64,000 nt of DNA from Thalassotalea sp. HSM 43 (GCF_004752005.1 NZ_CP038493.1:3124302-3188301), one strand, 5' to 3'; positions 35,489 to 45,742 are shown, counted from the first letter of the stretch. A program made the numbers and translations. Notes: generated from the letters alone by a model not told the origin.

Positions 35489-36364
35489 TTAATCGGCTAG
35501 TTTACCGTTTATGGTGTGTCCTTCCGGCACGGTTACTTGCATTTGCTGTATGCGACGACGGTCACAACTGACCACTTTAAATTTGAATTTATCAAGTGAG
35601 GTACTCTCACCTCGTTTTGGCATATGACCAAAACCGTGAATAACAATACCACCAATGGTATCTGCTTCTTCTTCATTAAAGCCAGAATTGAAGTACTCGT
35701 TAAAATCTTCGAGTTCAGTAAGGGCTTTAACTTGATAGACGTTGCCGCTTAAGTGGCGAATTTCACGCTCGAGCATATCGTCATGCTCGTCTTCAATTTC
35801 ACCAACGATAAGCTCAAGGATATCTTCAATGGTTACCAAACCTGACACGCCGCCGTATTCATCGACAACGATGGCCATATGGTAACGTTCTTGACGAAAC
35901 TCTTTTAGCAGCGGTTCAACCTTCTTGCTTTCAGGAATGATCATTGCTGGTCGCAACAAATCGGCAATGCAAAGTTCACTGGCTTCTTTGCTGAACGCAT
36001 AAGGCAGTAGATCTTTGGCAAGCAACATGCCTTCAATATGATCGATGTCTTCATTGGTTACCGGAAAACGCGAATGCGCCGAATCAATCATGGTTGGCAA
36101 AAACTCTTCAACGGTCTGCGAAATATCGACAGTAACCATGTGCGAACGTGGGATCATGATGTCGCGTACGCGCATATCACTGACTTCTAGAACGCCTTCA
36201 AGCATTTGCTTGGTAGAAGGTTTGATTAGATCTCGGTCGGTAGCATCAACGAGTACATCGACCAATTCTTCTTTGCTTTGCGGCTCCCCGGTAAAAACCT
36301 GAACAAGTTTTTCCATTAAGGTTTTCGAAGAGCCGTTGGTAGACTGGGAGTTGTCGTCGCTCAT
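35489..36364 (-). CDS. corC: CorC/YbeX, CBS-pair and transporter-associated domain protein
   Basis: 291 residues from the ATG at 36364, which gives the MSDDNS start of E. coli CorC. A pair of CBS domains (about 70-195, including [11 protein letters not shown] and [11 protein letters not shown]) is followed by a CorC/HlyC C-terminal domain ([20 protein letters not shown]). Linked to magnesium/cobalt efflux in Salmonella, though biochemically unsettled; its place beside ybeY and lnt is conserved in gammaproteobacteria. An earlier ATG at 36397 overlaps the ybeY stop but is not family-like. Confidence 0.95.
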   Translation of the reverse strand: MSDDNSQSTNGSSKTLMEKLVQVFTGEPQSKEELVDVLVDATDRDLIKPSTKQMLEGVLEVSDMRVRDIMIPRSHMVTVDISQTVEEFLPTMIDSAHSRFPVTNEDIDHIEGMLLAKDLLPYAFSKEASELCIADLLRPAMIIPESKKVEPLLKEFRQERYHMAIVVDEYGGVSGLVTIEDILELIVGEIEDEHDDMLEREIRHLSGNVYQVKALTELEDFNEYFNSGFNEEEADTIGGIVIHGFGHMPKRGESTSLDKFKFKVVSCDRRRIQQMQVTVPEGHTINGKLAD

Positions 36365-36389
36365 AGAGCAGTTGTATATCCTGTTTAAG

Positions 36390-36860
36390 TTAATCATCAG
36401 AAGCGATATATGGATTAGAGATACCGAGTTCGGCCAATAATTTTATTTCAATCGCTTCCATCTCATTTGCGTCATCTTCGTTTATATGATCAAAGCCTAA
36501 TAAATGCAAGCATCCGTGAATGATCATATGCGCCCAGTGAGCAAATAGGGGTTTGTTTTGTTGTTTGGCTTCGTGTTCCACCACATCAGCACACACCACT
36601 AGGTCACCGAGTAAGTCCAGTTCAATGCCTTCTGGCACCTCAAATGGGAACGACAATACATTGGTTGGCTTGTCTTTGCCTCGGTATTCGTGGTTGAGTT
36701 GTTGTGATTCTTCACTGCTAACCATACGAATGGTTAGCTCAAATGGTTTGTTATAGCTCGCCAGTGCTGCGTCAGCCCAGCGTTGCAATTGTTCGGCATT
36801 AGGCAGCTCGCTATTATCGCAAGCGACCTGAATATCAATACATATATGTTCAGAAGGCAT
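36390..36860 (-). CDS. ybeY: endoribonuclease YbeY
   Basis: 156 residues; a metal-dependent RNase needed for 16S rRNA 3'-end maturation and ribosome quality control. The zinc site HGCLHLLGFDH is intact (three His). The upstream TNVLSFPFE and LGDLVVCADV blocks are also typical. In the operon it follows ybeZ by 8 bp. Confidence 0.97.
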   Translation of the reverse strand: MPSEHICIDIQVACDNSELPNAEQLQRWADAALASYNKPFELTIRMVSSEESQQLNHEYRGKDKPTNVLSFPFEVPEGIELDLLGDLVVCADVVEHEAKQQNKPLFAHWAHMIIHGCLHLLGFDHINEDDANEMEAIEIKLLAELGISNPYIASDD

Positions 36861-36868
36861 GGCAGGTA

Positions 36869-37876
36869 TTAACTGTGTTGGCTGTCGTGGCGTTCGTATG
36901 CTTCAACGATGCGCGCAACAACGGCGTGGCGAACCACGTCTTTGGCTTGGAAATAGTTAAAGCTAACACCTTTGATGTTATCAAGCACTTCAATCGCGTG
37001 ACGCAAACCGCTGCGTTGACCGCGCGGTAAATCTACTTGCGTAATATCACCGGTGATCACGGCTTTCGAGTTAAAGCCGATACGGGTAAGGAACATTTTC
37101 ATTTGTTCAACCGTAGTATTTTGGCTTTCATCAAGAATAATAAAGGCATCGTTTAAGGTTCGGCCTCGCATATACGCCAGTGGCGCAACTTCGATAACGT
37201 TGCGTTCGATCAGTTTTTCAACTTTTTCAAACCCAAGCATTTCAAATAATGCGTCATACAGAGGACGTAAGTATGGGTCAACTTTTTGACTTAAATCGCC
37301 TGGTAAGAAGCCGAGTTTTTCACCGGCTTCAACCGCTGGTCGTGTCAGTAAAATACGACGAATTTCTTGACGCTCTAGGGCATCAACCGCACAGGCAACC
37401 GCTAAGTATGTTTTACCGGTACCCGCAACACCAACACCAAAGCTGATGTCATTGGTCAGTACGTTTTGCACATATTCCGACTGATTATCATTACGAGGTT
37501 TGATGATGCCACGTTTGGTTTTGATGGTGACCATTTGCTCGTATTGCTCAGCGTTTTCACTGTTTTCTTGTTCAAGCACGTTAATTTCTGTCATCGCCAA
37601 GTGCAGATCTTCAGCAGAAATGCTGCCAACTTTACCTTTTACCGGTGACGTCATCACATACAAATCTTTAAGCAGTTTGACCACAGCGATACAGACTTGT
37701 TCTTTACCGTGCACTTTAAACTTATTGCCACGATAGTTGACTTCAACACCAAAACGGCGTTCGATTTTACGAAGGTTGTCATCTAAAGGACCGCATAGAT
37801 TCGCCAGACGATTATTGTCCAGCGGTTCCATATTAACTTCGTGGCTGTGCTTGGTGTCGTTGCCCGTTGTGCTCAA
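36869..37876 (-). CDS. ybeZ: PhoH-like ATPase YbeZ
   Basis: 335 residues; a P-loop ATPase thought to work with YbeY. Walker A GVAGTGKTYLA, Walker B FIILDESQN and the late SKAVITGDITQVDLP are intact, and the N-terminal region PLDNNRLANLCGPLDDN aligns with E. coli YbeZ. The annotated start is a TTG at 37876, supported by an AGAGA site and the family N-terminus; the ATG at 37831 is the alternative. Confidence 0.94.
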   Translation of the reverse strand: MSTTGNDTKHSHEVNMEPLDNNRLANLCGPLDDNLRKIERRFGVEVNYRGNKFKVHGKEQVCIAVVKLLKDLYVMTSPVKGKVGSISAEDLHLAMTEINVLEQENSENAEQYEQMVTIKTKRGIIKPRNDNQSEYVQNVLTNDISFGVGVAGTGKTYLAVACAVDALERQEIRRILLTRPAVEAGEKLGFLPGDLSQKVDPYLRPLYDALFEMLGFEKVEKLIERNVIEVAPLAYMRGRTLNDAFIILDESQNTTVEQMKMFLTRIGFNSKAVITGDITQVDLPRGQRSGLRHAIEVLDNIKGVSFNYFQAKDVVRHAVVARIVEAYERHDSQHS

Positions 37877-37906
37877 AATAGTCTCTTTTCAGTCAAGTGA
37901 TGCTGA

Positions 37907-39349
37907 TTAAGGGGTGAACGTCGCAACACCTAGATCGTCAACGCCGTGACGTGTCGTGTTGTGATGTTGGTTTGCCAAAATATCGGCCGGAGAATGGGCG
38001 ATACGTAAACCCATTTCATCTTCGGTGCGAACCAGTTTACCACGTAATGAGTTGGCATATACGTCGGTAATTTCAACGTCAACAAATTGGCCAATGACCG
38101 TATGTGGTGCTTCGAAGTTGACGATACGGTTGTTTTCAGTACGACCACGCAACTCCATTGGGTTCTTTTTCGAAGGACCTTCAACCAAGATGCGTTGTTC
38201 GCTACCTAACATGCGACGCGCGTGTTGTATGGCTTGTGAATTAATACGATCTTGTAAAATTTGCAGGCGTTGCTTCTTCTCGTTTTCAGAAACATCATCT
38301 ACGGCATCCGCCGCAGGCGTGCCCGGACGAGCGCTGTATATAAAGCTAAAGCTTAAATCAAAATCAATGGCTTTGATTAAGTTCATGGTTGCTTCAAAGT
38401 CATCGTTGCTTTCGCCTGGGTAGCCGATGATAAAGTCAGATGACATAGCAATGTCAGGGCGAACACGACGTAATGCACGAATCTTAGATTTGTATTCTAA
38501 TGCTGTATGGCCGCGCTTCATCATGGTTAAAATGCGATCGGAACCACTTTGTACTGGCAAGTGCAAATGACTTACCAATTCAGGTATGTCTGCATAGGCG
38601 TCGATGATATCGTCAGTAAATTCAACAGGATGTGACGTGGTGTAACGAACACGGTCAATACCATCAATGGTTGCAACCAAACGCAATAGATCAGAGAAAC
38701 GACAAACACCGCCATCGTGAGTTTCGCCACGAAATGCGTTAACGTTTTGACCTAATAGGTTTACTTCACGTACACCTTGCTCGGCTAATTGAGCGATTTC
38801 GTACAACACATCGTCTAGAGGACGTGACACTTCTTCACCGCGGGTATACGGCACAACACAGAAAGTACAGTATTTAGAACAGCCTTCCATAATAGAGACA
38901 AAGGCAGTTGGGCCTTCTGCTTTTGGCTCTGGCAGGCGATCGAATTTTTCAATTTCAGGGAAACTTACGTCAACAACGGACTTTTCGTCGCTGTTTACGG
39001 TGTTGATCATCTCTGGTAAACGGTGCAAGGTTTGAGGACCAAACACGATGTCTACAAATGGCGCACGTTGGCGAATCGCATCACCTTCTTGTGAAGCAAC
39101 ACAGCCGCCAACACCAATGATCAAATCAGGCTTGTCGTTTTTCATGGTTTTCCAACGACCAAGCTGATGAAATACTTTTTCTTGAGCTTTTTCACGGATA
39201 GAGCAGGTATTCAGTAGTAATACATCTGCGTCTTCCGGCTCGCTTACTTCTACGAAACCGTGGGTAGAATCTAGTAAATCGGCCATCTTTTGCGAGTCAT
39301 ACTCGTTCATCTGACAGCCCCAGGTTTTAATGTAAAGCTTCTTACTCAT
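37907..39349 (-). CDS. miaB: tRNA-2-methylthio-N6-dimethylallyladenosine synthase MiaB
   Basis: 480 residues from the ATG at 39349. A radical-SAM methylthiotransferase acting on i6A37 of tRNAs. The N-terminal auxiliary-cluster cysteines are in [20 protein letters not shown] and [11 protein letters not shown]; the radical-SAM CxxxCxxC is CSKYCTFC; a TRAM domain lies near residue 380-445. The C-terminal tail after the TRAM domain is about 35 residues, somewhat long. First gene of the operon. Confidence 0.97.
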   Translation of the reverse strand: MSKKLYIKTWGCQMNEYDSQKMADLLDSTHGFVEVSEPEDADVLLLNTCSIREKAQEKVFHQLGRWKTMKNDKPDLIIGVGGCVASQEGDAIRQRAPFVDIVFGPQTLHRLPEMINTVNSDEKSVVDVSFPEIEKFDRLPEPKAEGPTAFVSIMEGCSKYCTFCVVPYTRGEEVSRPLDDVLYEIAQLAEQGVREVNLLGQNVNAFRGETHDGGVCRFSDLLRLVATIDGIDRVRYTTSHPVEFTDDIIDAYADIPELVSHLHLPVQSGSDRILTMMKRGHTALEYKSKIRALRRVRPDIAMSSDFIIGYPGESNDDFEATMNLIKAIDFDLSFSFIYSARPGTPAADAVDDVSENEKKQRLQILQDRINSQAIQHARRMLGSEQRILVEGPSKKNPMELRGRTENNRIVNFEAPHTVIGQFVDVEITDVYANSLRGKLVRTEDEMGLRIAHSPADILANQHHNTTRHGVDDLGVATFTP

Positions 39350-39495
39350 TCGAAATTTTGCCCAAATATCTATTGCTAAGTTAATCATTAATTAAAGTTG
39401 CAAGTGATATTAAGCAATAAACACTACGCCAACTTTAATCTAAAGGGGGCGTATTTTACTCTTTCTTCACATGATCTGCCAGCATTGGCCACGTA

Positions 39496-40755
39496 TTAAT
39501 TTGTAACTATTTCGTTAACATCGGGCTTTGAGCCGCCTTGTTCGCTGTTAGCCAACAAACTCTTGACCAAATCACATGCTTCTTGCTCGTCTAAATAGCG
39601 AGGTAGGGCATATAAAAAATGGGCCTCTTTTAACGCCGCTTTGGCGATATCTTTACAGTCATGGCGTTGCAGTTCGGCAACATGAGCGGGAATATCGAGT
39701 TGTTGGCACAAGGTGTCAACTTGACCGATAAATTGTTCCGCACCTTTGCGTTGGTCGTATTCTTCAATACCTATCACGTTGGCTAAATGTGCGAATCGTT
39801 GTTGGCAGGCCTGTTGATTAAGGCGCAACACCCGAGTTAATACCATGGCATTGGCTAGGCCATGGGGGATATGGTAGTACGCACCTAATTGGTGGGCGAC
39901 CGCGTGAACATAACCAACACCTGCTTTATTGAATGCCAGACCGGCATAATAAGATGCCAAAGCCATATTTTCGCGAGCGCTAATATCATCAGGTGTTTCC
40001 GCACAGGTGGTTAAATTGGCAAAAATAAGACGCACAGCAGCTAGTGCATAGCGGTCGGTTTCGGCACTGGCGTTATTTGAGGTGTAAGCTTCAATCGCGT
40101 GAGTAAGCGCATCCATACCGGTTGCAGCAGTCATCGCCTTAGGTAAACCTGTCATTAGCTTGGCATCTAGTGCGGCAACATCACAGCAAATTGCTGGCGA
40201 TATAATCGGGTACTTTTGCCCATCTTTATGGTTACTTACTACCGCAATCATGGTCGCTTCTGAGCCTGTACCTGCCGTCGTTGGGATAACATACAGAGGC
40301 AAACCTTTGCGCCAAATTTTTAACATGCCACGACATGCTCGGATGGTGAAAGAGTCAACACGCTTTTGCTTGGCCAATGCGGCAATCATTTTGGAGGCAT
40401 CAATAACCGAACCACCGCCAATGGCGAGTACCAATTCACAGTCGTTGTGTTGTAGTGCTTTGATCCCTTTAACAATCACTTTTTCGTCGGGATCAGGCAT
40501 GATCTCAGCAAAGGTGACGACATCGATACCCTTGTCTTTGAGTTGCTGTTCAATCGGATCAATCATGCCCAGCTTAGCTAAGCCACTATCGGTGACAATG
40601 AGCACTCGTTTGCTGCCTTGCGCAATGATTAAATCGAGCAACTTTTGTGCGCTATCTGCACCGCAAAACAATAATGGTTTAGGGATGTTTAGCAACTTGC
40701 CGGCAATTTTTAAGGTGAAGGCAATAAGCTTATATATGCTGGTTGGAAGGGTCAT
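39496..40755 (-). CDS. iron-containing alcohol dehydrogenase
   Basis: 419 residues from the ATG at 40755. NAD-binding GGGSVIDASKMI, then GTGSEATMIAVVS, and the metal-binding histidines in YVHAVAHQLGAYYHIPHGLANAMVL mark a group III (Fe) alcohol dehydrogenase. An N-terminal hydrophobic patch (IYKLIAFTLKIAGKLL) is unusual and could associate with membranes. Substrate not identifiable. No close neighbours on the strand. Confidence 0.92.
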   Translation of the reverse strand: MTLPTSIYKLIAFTLKIAGKLLNIPKPLLFCGADSAQKLLDLIIAQGSKRVLIVTDSGLAKLGMIDPIEQQLKDKGIDVVTFAEIMPDPDEKVIVKGIKALQHNDCELVLAIGGGSVIDASKMIAALAKQKRVDSFTIRACRGMLKIWRKGLPLYVIPTTAGTGSEATMIAVVSNHKDGQKYPIISPAICCDVAALDAKLMTGLPKAMTAATGMDALTHAIEAYTSNNASAETDRYALAAVRLIFANLTTCAETPDDISARENMALASYYAGLAFNKAGVGYVHAVAHQLGAYYHIPHGLANAMVLTRVLRLNQQACQQRFAHLANVIGIEEYDQRKGAEQFIGQVDTLCQQLDIPAHVAELQRHDCKDIAKAALKEAHFLYALPRYLDEQEACDLVKSLLANSEQGGSKPDVNEIVTN

Positions 40756-40981
40756 TATGATCAATTAATTATAAAAAGTTTCAACACTTTAGCGTTTTAC
40801 GGTGAACTTGTAAATTTATCACCTTGTAGACTGGGTTTTTCGCCGGTTTACTTGTCCGTATGATTGTCAGTTTACTGACATCATTTAATGCAATTAAATG
40901 ATTATTCCCTTGGCGAAAAATGCCTGCTTGGTTACAATCGATAGATAACGACAGGTTAGGCTGTGTGCATAACAGCTAAAC

Positions 40982-42187
40982 ATGGGCATAAGAGATAATA
41001 TCTTGAACGAGCAACAAGTATCACATACCGACTGTTTGATTGTTGGCGCAGGCATGATTGGTGCAAGTACGGCACTGGCGTTGGCCGAGCTGGGCTTGAA
41101 AGTGACCATTATCGAGCGCTTTGCTGCCAAAACTTATGAGCAAAGCCAATCTTTTGATCTTCGTGTTTCCGCTATTTCATTAGCCTCTGAGCAATTACTA
41201 CAACAGCTTGGCGCTTGGCAAGGTATTGAGCGCATGCGCAGCTGTGTCTATAAGCGTCTCGGTGTTTGGGAAGATGAGCTATCTTATGCCGAATTTAATG
41301 CCGATGAAATAAGCCAAAGCCATCTTGGTCATATTATCGAAAACCGTGTTATTCAATTATCGTTGTGGCAACAAATGCTGCACAACGACAACATCACCGT
41401 ATTATGCCCAGAAACGCTTATCGGCTACCAACAACACGAAGATGGCATTCGTGTTGAGCTTGAGAAATCGCGTCTTAACTGTTCGTTACTAATAGCTGCC
41501 GATGGTGCAAATTCACAAGTTAGGCAATTAGCTGGTATCGGTATCACAGGTTGGGATTATCAGCAAAGTGCTATGTTGATCAATGTTGAAACCGAACTTG
41601 GCCAACAAGATATTACCTGGCAAAAATTCTTGCCTAGCGGACCTCTGGCATTTTTGCCTATGCCTGGTAACTGCGCGTCATTAGTTTGGTATCAACAAAA
41701 AGATGAAATTAAGCGATTATCAGCGTTGTCTAATGTCCAGCTTGAACAAGAAATTGGACGACAGTTTCCTAATCGACTGGGCAAAGTGACCGTGATAGAT
41801 AAGGGCGCGTTCCCGCTCACTCGCCGTCATGCCAATCAATATGTCAAAGGTAATGTGGTGTTACTCGGCGACGCTGCCCACACCATTAACCCATTAGCTG
41901 GCCAAGGGGTTAATTTGGGCTTTAAAGATGTTGCAGCACTGCAAATGGTTATCGCCAAGGCGATCGGCTCTGGTGAGAATTATCACAGCCAACAAGTGTT
42001 GCAACGATACGAAAAATCTCGTCGTGCTGACAACCTAATGATGATGTCTGGAATGGATGCCATTTATAGCACTTTTTCAAACCCATCCCTGCCTATCAAA
42101 CTGCTAAGAAACCTTGGTTTGTTTGCTGCCCATAGGGCTCCATTGTTGAAATCTCGTGCCTTAAAATATGCTTGTGGTCTGGCATAA
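40982..42187 (+). CDS. ubiF: UbiF/UbiH-family FAD monooxygenase (ubiquinone biosynthesis)
   Basis: 401 residues. FAD-binding CLIVGAGMIGASTALAL at the start, RVSAISLASEQLLQQLGAW, the DG motif and GDAAHTINPLAGQGVNLGFKDV near residue 290 are all as in the ubiquinone hydroxylases. The FDLRVSAIS segment favours UbiF over UbiH, so C6 hydroxylation of the quinone ring is likely. The ATG at 40982 has a poor site; a TTG at 41003 behind AAGAGA could be the real start. Confidence 0.88.
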   Translation: MGIRDNILNEQQVSHTDCLIVGAGMIGASTALALAELGLKVTIIERFAAKTYEQSQSFDLRVSAISLASEQLLQQLGAWQGIERMRSCVYKRLGVWEDELSYAEFNADEISQSHLGHIIENRVIQLSLWQQMLHNDNITVLCPETLIGYQQHEDGIRVELEKSRLNCSLLIAADGANSQVRQLAGIGITGWDYQQSAMLINVETELGQQDITWQKFLPSGPLAFLPMPGNCASLVWYQQKDEIKRLSALSNVQLEQEIGRQFPNRLGKVTVIDKGAFPLTRRHANQYVKGNVVLLGDAAHTINPLAGQGVNLGFKDVAALQMVIAKAIGSGENYHSQQVLQRYEKSRRADNLMMMSGMDAIYSTFSNPSLPIKLLRNLGLFAAHRAPLLKSRALKYACGLA

Positions 42188-42306
42188 ATACATACCCGCT
42201 TTGCGCTTTCGTGCATTATTTTCTAAATTTTAAATAGGCAAGGTTCACTCTTACTGAGCAAAAAAACTAGCAAGTTAGTGGAAGTGATTGTTTTATTTGA
42301 ATTATT

Positions 42307-42336
42307 TGTAACCTTTTGTTGAATACGCTTGTCTAG
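42307..42336 (+). promoter_or_regulatory. ECF-type promoter P1 (TGTAAC-N18-GTCTAG)
   Basis: TGTAAC at 42307, an 18-bp spacer, GTCTAG at 42331, 68 bp before the start of the first Sel1-repeat gene. The same two boxes with identical spacing occur twice more in the next 2.3 kb, each before a gene of this cluster. Confidence 0.8.
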
Positions 42337-42403
42337 CTAAAAAAGCCCGCACTTTATGGTTGCTGCTAACGGCAATGTAATGAAACGGATTAGGAGATGA
42401 AGC

Positions 42404-43336
42404 ATGAAAGCTGTTGTATACAATACAATGCTATTTTTAATCGTCAGTGCTATAGCGATGAGTAGCGATGCCTTTGCCAATAAGCACTTTGTCAACATCC
42501 CAAGCTGTGACAGCGAAGAATGCCAGTATTACTTTAAAGAATATAAACGTAAAACCCGAGAGGGTTATGCTGATGCCATGGAAACCTTAGCCAGTTTTTA
42601 TCACGTTGGTTATGGCACTGAAGCAAATTTGGAATTGGCGCTTAAATGGTATAAACGCGCGGCAAAATATTTTAGTGTTGTCGGTTCTTATAAAGCCGGC
42701 GTGTTTTTATTAACCGAGCCTGATTATTACGATTTTGAGCAAGGGATTTCCTATCTGAAAAAAGCCGGTCGAGCAAAGTATGGTGACGCCAACTATCTTT
42801 TGACGGTAATTTATACCAGTGAGGAATTTATTGATGCCGATTATCAAAAAGCAGATAAGTGGCTAACATATGCTTTGCAGGGCAAGCATGAAAAATCCAT
42901 CGCCTATTGCAAATACATGCTTGCCAATAATGTGATGACCGAACAACGATTCTCGGCTGCTTATGAGTTGTGTCAACAAGCGCAAATAAAACCAGTAACG
43001 ACTACCAGCGAAAAAATTGCTACTACGCAGCAATCCGAGTCGATAAACGAGAGTTCTTCGAGTTCTGCAAGCGTCATCGCACAAGTTGATTCTGACAACG
43101 CGGCACCGCAAGGTGAGATGGAGGTGATTGAAGTAACGCCAATGTCATTGCCTGAAATGTTTGAAGCGGATCTGGCGTATCTCAAAAACGTTATCGCCGA
43201 AAAGCGCCGGATGACCACAGGCTCTCGTATCTACCGCCGTCCATGCGCACTCACCCTGTCTTGTAGTGAAATGCAAAAGGATGAATTTACTCGAATTCGC
43301 AATACGTCTGGTGCCGGTATGCTAAATGGAAATTAG
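42404..43336 (+). CDS. exported Sel1-repeat protein A
   Basis: 310 residues. Signal peptide 1-25 (cleavage near AFANK), then a Sel1/TPR-like region at about 40-185 with AMETLASFYHVGYGTEANLELALKWY-type repeats, a variable Ser/Gln linker (about 190-225), and a conserved C-terminal block (GEMEVIEVTP, then RRPCALTLSC). Cysteines occur as pairs: CDSEEC near the start of the mature protein and CALTLSC near the end. The ATG follows GGAGATGAAGC. It is a paralogue of the next gene. Envelope location inferred; function unknown. Confidence 0.85.
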   Translation: MKAVVYNTMLFLIVSAIAMSSDAFANKHFVNIPSCDSEECQYYFKEYKRKTREGYADAMETLASFYHVGYGTEANLELALKWYKRAAKYFSVVGSYKAGVFLLTEPDYYDFEQGISYLKKAGRAKYGDANYLLTVIYTSEEFIDADYQKADKWLTYALQGKHEKSIAYCKYMLANNVMTEQRFSAAYELCQQAQIKPVTTTSEKIATTQQSESINESSSSSASVIAQVDSDNAAPQGEMEVIEVTPMSLPEMFEADLAYLKNVIAEKRRMTTGSRIYRRPCALTLSCSEMQKDEFTRIRNTSGAGMLNGN

Positions 43337-43366
43337 CCTACTTTCTCAGAATACATTTTTGTTAGG

Positions 43367-43396
43367 TGTAACTCTTTTGCTGTATTTGTTGTCTAG
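43367..43396 (+). promoter_or_regulatory. ECF-type promoter P2 (TGTAAC-N18-GTCTAG)
   Basis: Same boxes and same 18-bp spacer as P1, here 54 bp upstream of the second Sel1-repeat start. Flanking bases TCTAGCTAA are also shared with P1. Confidence 0.8.
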
Positions 43397-43449
43397 CTAA
43401 TTAACACCACAAGTCGTGGCTGACAATGAAAGCGGACAAGGAGTTAACG

Positions 43450-44445
43450 ATGAAAAGTAAGTTGCTAAGCGCATTAATGTTGTTATTGCTGGGCGCGTTG
43501 GTAATGGGCATGAGTGCACCTTCTTGTGCGCAATCAACGAACAAGTTAGCAACCATTCCGGCATGTGATACTGAGCGATGTAAGTACTACTTTAGTGAAT
43601 ATAAGCGTCGCACACGTGAAGGTTATGCTGATGCCATGGAAACCTTGGCGAGCTTTTATCATGTTGGTTATGGCACCGAGCGTAACCTAACGCTGGCGTT
43701 AAAGTGGTACAAACGAGCGGCAAAATATCATAGCGTGGTTGGTGCCTACAAAGCAGGCTTGTTTATGCTAACCGAACAAGACTTCTTAGATACCGAGCAG
43801 GCGATAAAATATTTAAAAAAAGCGGGTCGCAGACAGTATTCTAACGCGAACTACATTTTGGCGTTAATCTACAGTCAAGGGCAGTATATTGATACCGACT
43901 TTTCCCAAGCAGATCACTGGCTTTCTTATGCACTGTCGGCGAATCATCAACGTTCGATGGAATATTGCCAAACACTAACGGTTGAAAACGTATTAACTGA
44001 GCAAAACTTCCCTGACTCATTTGCATTGTGCCCTAGCAATGAAATATCTCGAGCACAGCCTACCAGTAGTTATGCCAGTACACAGTCAACAGCGCCAACA
44101 GAGCCACAAACCATATCGATAACTTTAATTTCAAACAATCAACAGACTCAATCGAGTCCCTATCAAGCGCCTAGCAATCACGGCGATATGGAAGTGATTG
44201 AGGTGAATCCAGGTTCGTTGCCTGAGCTATTTGATCAAGACTTAGCGTCAATGAAATTTTATGTCGCCGAAAAACGCCGTCAGCAAACTGGGCATCACAT
44301 TTTGCGAAGACCGTGTTCATTAACCCTATCTTGTTATGAGATGTCGAAAGAAGAGTTGATTCGCCTACGAGGTATGCAAGGCGCGGGTATGTTAGGTAAT
44401 CGAGGCACACAAGTGCCACGGTTACCTGCAGGCGTTGGTAAGTGA
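43450..44445 (+). CDS. exported Sel1-repeat protein B (paralogue of A)
   Basis: 331 residues from the ATG at 43450, chosen for the AAGGAG site 7 bp upstream; an upstream in-frame ATG at 43426 is rejected. Signal peptide to about residue 28. Long stretches match protein A: CDTERCKYYFSEYKRRTREG, the Sel1 block with HVGYGTERNLTLALKWYKR, and the C-terminal GDMEVIEVNPGSLPELF and RRPCSLTLSCYEM. The linker between (about 195-245) is Ser/Thr/Gln/Pro-rich and unrelated in the two. A tandem duplication that kept both ends and let the middle drift. Confidence 0.85.
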   Translation: MKSKLLSALMLLLLGALVMGMSAPSCAQSTNKLATIPACDTERCKYYFSEYKRRTREGYADAMETLASFYHVGYGTERNLTLALKWYKRAAKYHSVVGAYKAGLFMLTEQDFLDTEQAIKYLKKAGRRQYSNANYILALIYSQGQYIDTDFSQADHWLSYALSANHQRSMEYCQTLTVENVLTEQNFPDSFALCPSNEISRAQPTSSYASTQSTAPTEPQTISITLISNNQQTQSSPYQAPSNHGDMEVIEVNPGSLPELFDQDLASMKFYVAEKRRQQTGHHILRRPCSLTLSCYEMSKEELIRLRGMQGAGMLGNRGTQVPRLPAGVGK

Positions 44446-44529
44446 TATTTTATAACGTGCTGATATTTCTAGATTTAAGTGTAATATAAAGAGAGGTGGG
44501 TAATTATTGACAAAAATAACCAGTCAATG

Positions 44530-44559
44530 TGTAACCCTTTTCTTTAAGTCACCGTCTAG
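44530..44559 (+). promoter_or_regulatory. ECF-type promoter P3 (TGTAAC-N18-GTCTAG)
   Basis: Third copy of the same promoter, 28 bp before the sigma-factor gene, so the sigma factor probably transcribes its own operon. Confidence 0.8.
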
Positions 44560-44586
44560 TTAAGTATCAGGAAAGAAAAAGAAGAC

Positions 44587-45138
44587 ATGGCAAGAGTGGG
44601 TGGATTTTCAGATTGCATTGAAATACAGGTAATTGAAAAAGCCAAAGCAGGTGATGTATCGGCCTTTGAGGTCATATATCGACAATATTCACAAGCCTGT
44701 TTTCAGCTTGCCTTACGTATGTGTGCAAATAGGGCACTAGCTCAAGATATTACTCAGGAAGTTTTTGTTAAAGTGTTTCGAAAATTATCCACCTATCACG
44801 GTAACGGTTCTTTTGCCGGCTGGCTTAGACAAATAGCGGTTCGAGAAAGTTTGAATCGCTTGCGAGTTAAAAAGGACGAGTCACCACTTGAAGAAGAATC
44901 AATTCGCAGTGATGACTTATTTAATAGTGAATGGGTCTTAGCGCAACGTGATCTTACCTCGTTACTTTCTAACCTTCCGGATAATTATCGCAGTGTTCTT
45001 ATTTTGCACGAAGTAGAAGGGTTTACCCATCAGGAAATTGCTGAAATGTTAGATAAATCCGTGAGCTTTTCTAAAGTTACCTTGCTTAGAGCCTATAAAA
45101 AGTTACAAGCCATGGTCGTCAATGAGGAGTCTAAATAA
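44587..45138 (+). CDS. ECF-family RNA polymerase sigma factor
   Basis: 183 residues. Region 2 at about 25-90 (YRQYSQACFQLALRM, DITQEVFVKVFRKL, FAGWLRQIAVRESLNRLR) and region 4 at about 120-175 (LPDNYRSVLILHEVEGFTHQEIAEML), with no region 3, define an ECF sigma. The TAA overlaps the ATG of the next gene by one base (TAATG), so it is translated together with its anti-sigma. It is preceded by promoter P3, and P1/P2 carry the same motif, giving a likely regulon. Confidence 0.93.
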   Translation: MARVGGFSDCIEIQVIEKAKAGDVSAFEVIYRQYSQACFQLALRMCANRALAQDITQEVFVKVFRKLSTYHGNGSFAGWLRQIAVRESLNRLRVKKDESPLEEESIRSDDLFNSEWVLAQRDLTSLLSNLPDNYRSVLILHEVEGFTHQEIAEMLDKSVSFSKVTLLRAYKKLQAMVVNEESK

Positions 45139-45728
45139 TGCATTTGAGTGATGATCAAATTATTGAACCGAATGCGCTGGAGTTGCGTCATTTAGAACAT
45201 TGTGATGTTTGTCTGCAAAGGCAGCAACATTTGCGAGGTATTCGCCAATCATTGGCGACAAGCTTTGACCAAGACGCATTGCCAGAGCCGATATGGCAAA
45301 ACATTAAACAGGCGATTGAGCAGCCACAACAGTCAGCATCGACAGAGCAACAACCTAACAATAAAGCCACAAACGGATGGCGTAATTTAGCTTTAGCATT
45401 AGCAGCCAGTTTAGTGCTGGTTGTTATGGTGCCGCAAGTAATGGACTCGACTCCGCAGCAAGACCCAGTTGAACTTACCCTTACTCAGTTGATTGAGCAA
45501 AACCAGTTGTTGCAAAGCCAATTGCAATTGGCTGTGGAAGAGAAAAGTCTGTCTGATGTGCAATTACAAATGCTCTATTTCAAACTCGATGAAATCGACA
45601 GAAGCTTACAATTTTTATATTCGCAACAAGGTGCGAAGGATGAAAAAACCGCCTTGTGGGAAAAGCGCAAACAGTTAATTAACAAAACGTTATCCAGTAA
45701 AAAGGAAAACAAAGTTGGAAAAATATAA
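45138..45728 (+). CDS. anti-sigma factor with ZAS-type zinc motif
   Basis: 196 residues. HxxxCxxC is present as H18-LEH-C22-DV-C25, the ZAS signature of anti-ECF factors. A single membrane segment lies at about 83-101, followed by a periplasmic helix likely to be coiled coil (about 118-165, ELTLTQLIEQNQLLQSQLQL). Cytoplasmic N-domain holds the sigma factor; release probably follows an envelope signal. Coupled to the sigma gene by a one-base overlap. Confidence 0.85.
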   Translation: MHLSDDQIIEPNALELRHLEHCDVCLQRQQHLRGIRQSLATSFDQDALPEPIWQNIKQAIEQPQQSASTEQQPNNKATNGWRNLALALAASLVLVVMVPQVMDSTPQQDPVELTLTQLIEQNQLLQSQLQLAVEEKSLSDVQLQMLYFKLDEIDRSLQFLYSQQGAKDEKTALWEKRKQLINKTLSSKKENKVGKI

Positions 45729-45742
45729 AGTAGGAGCTGAGC

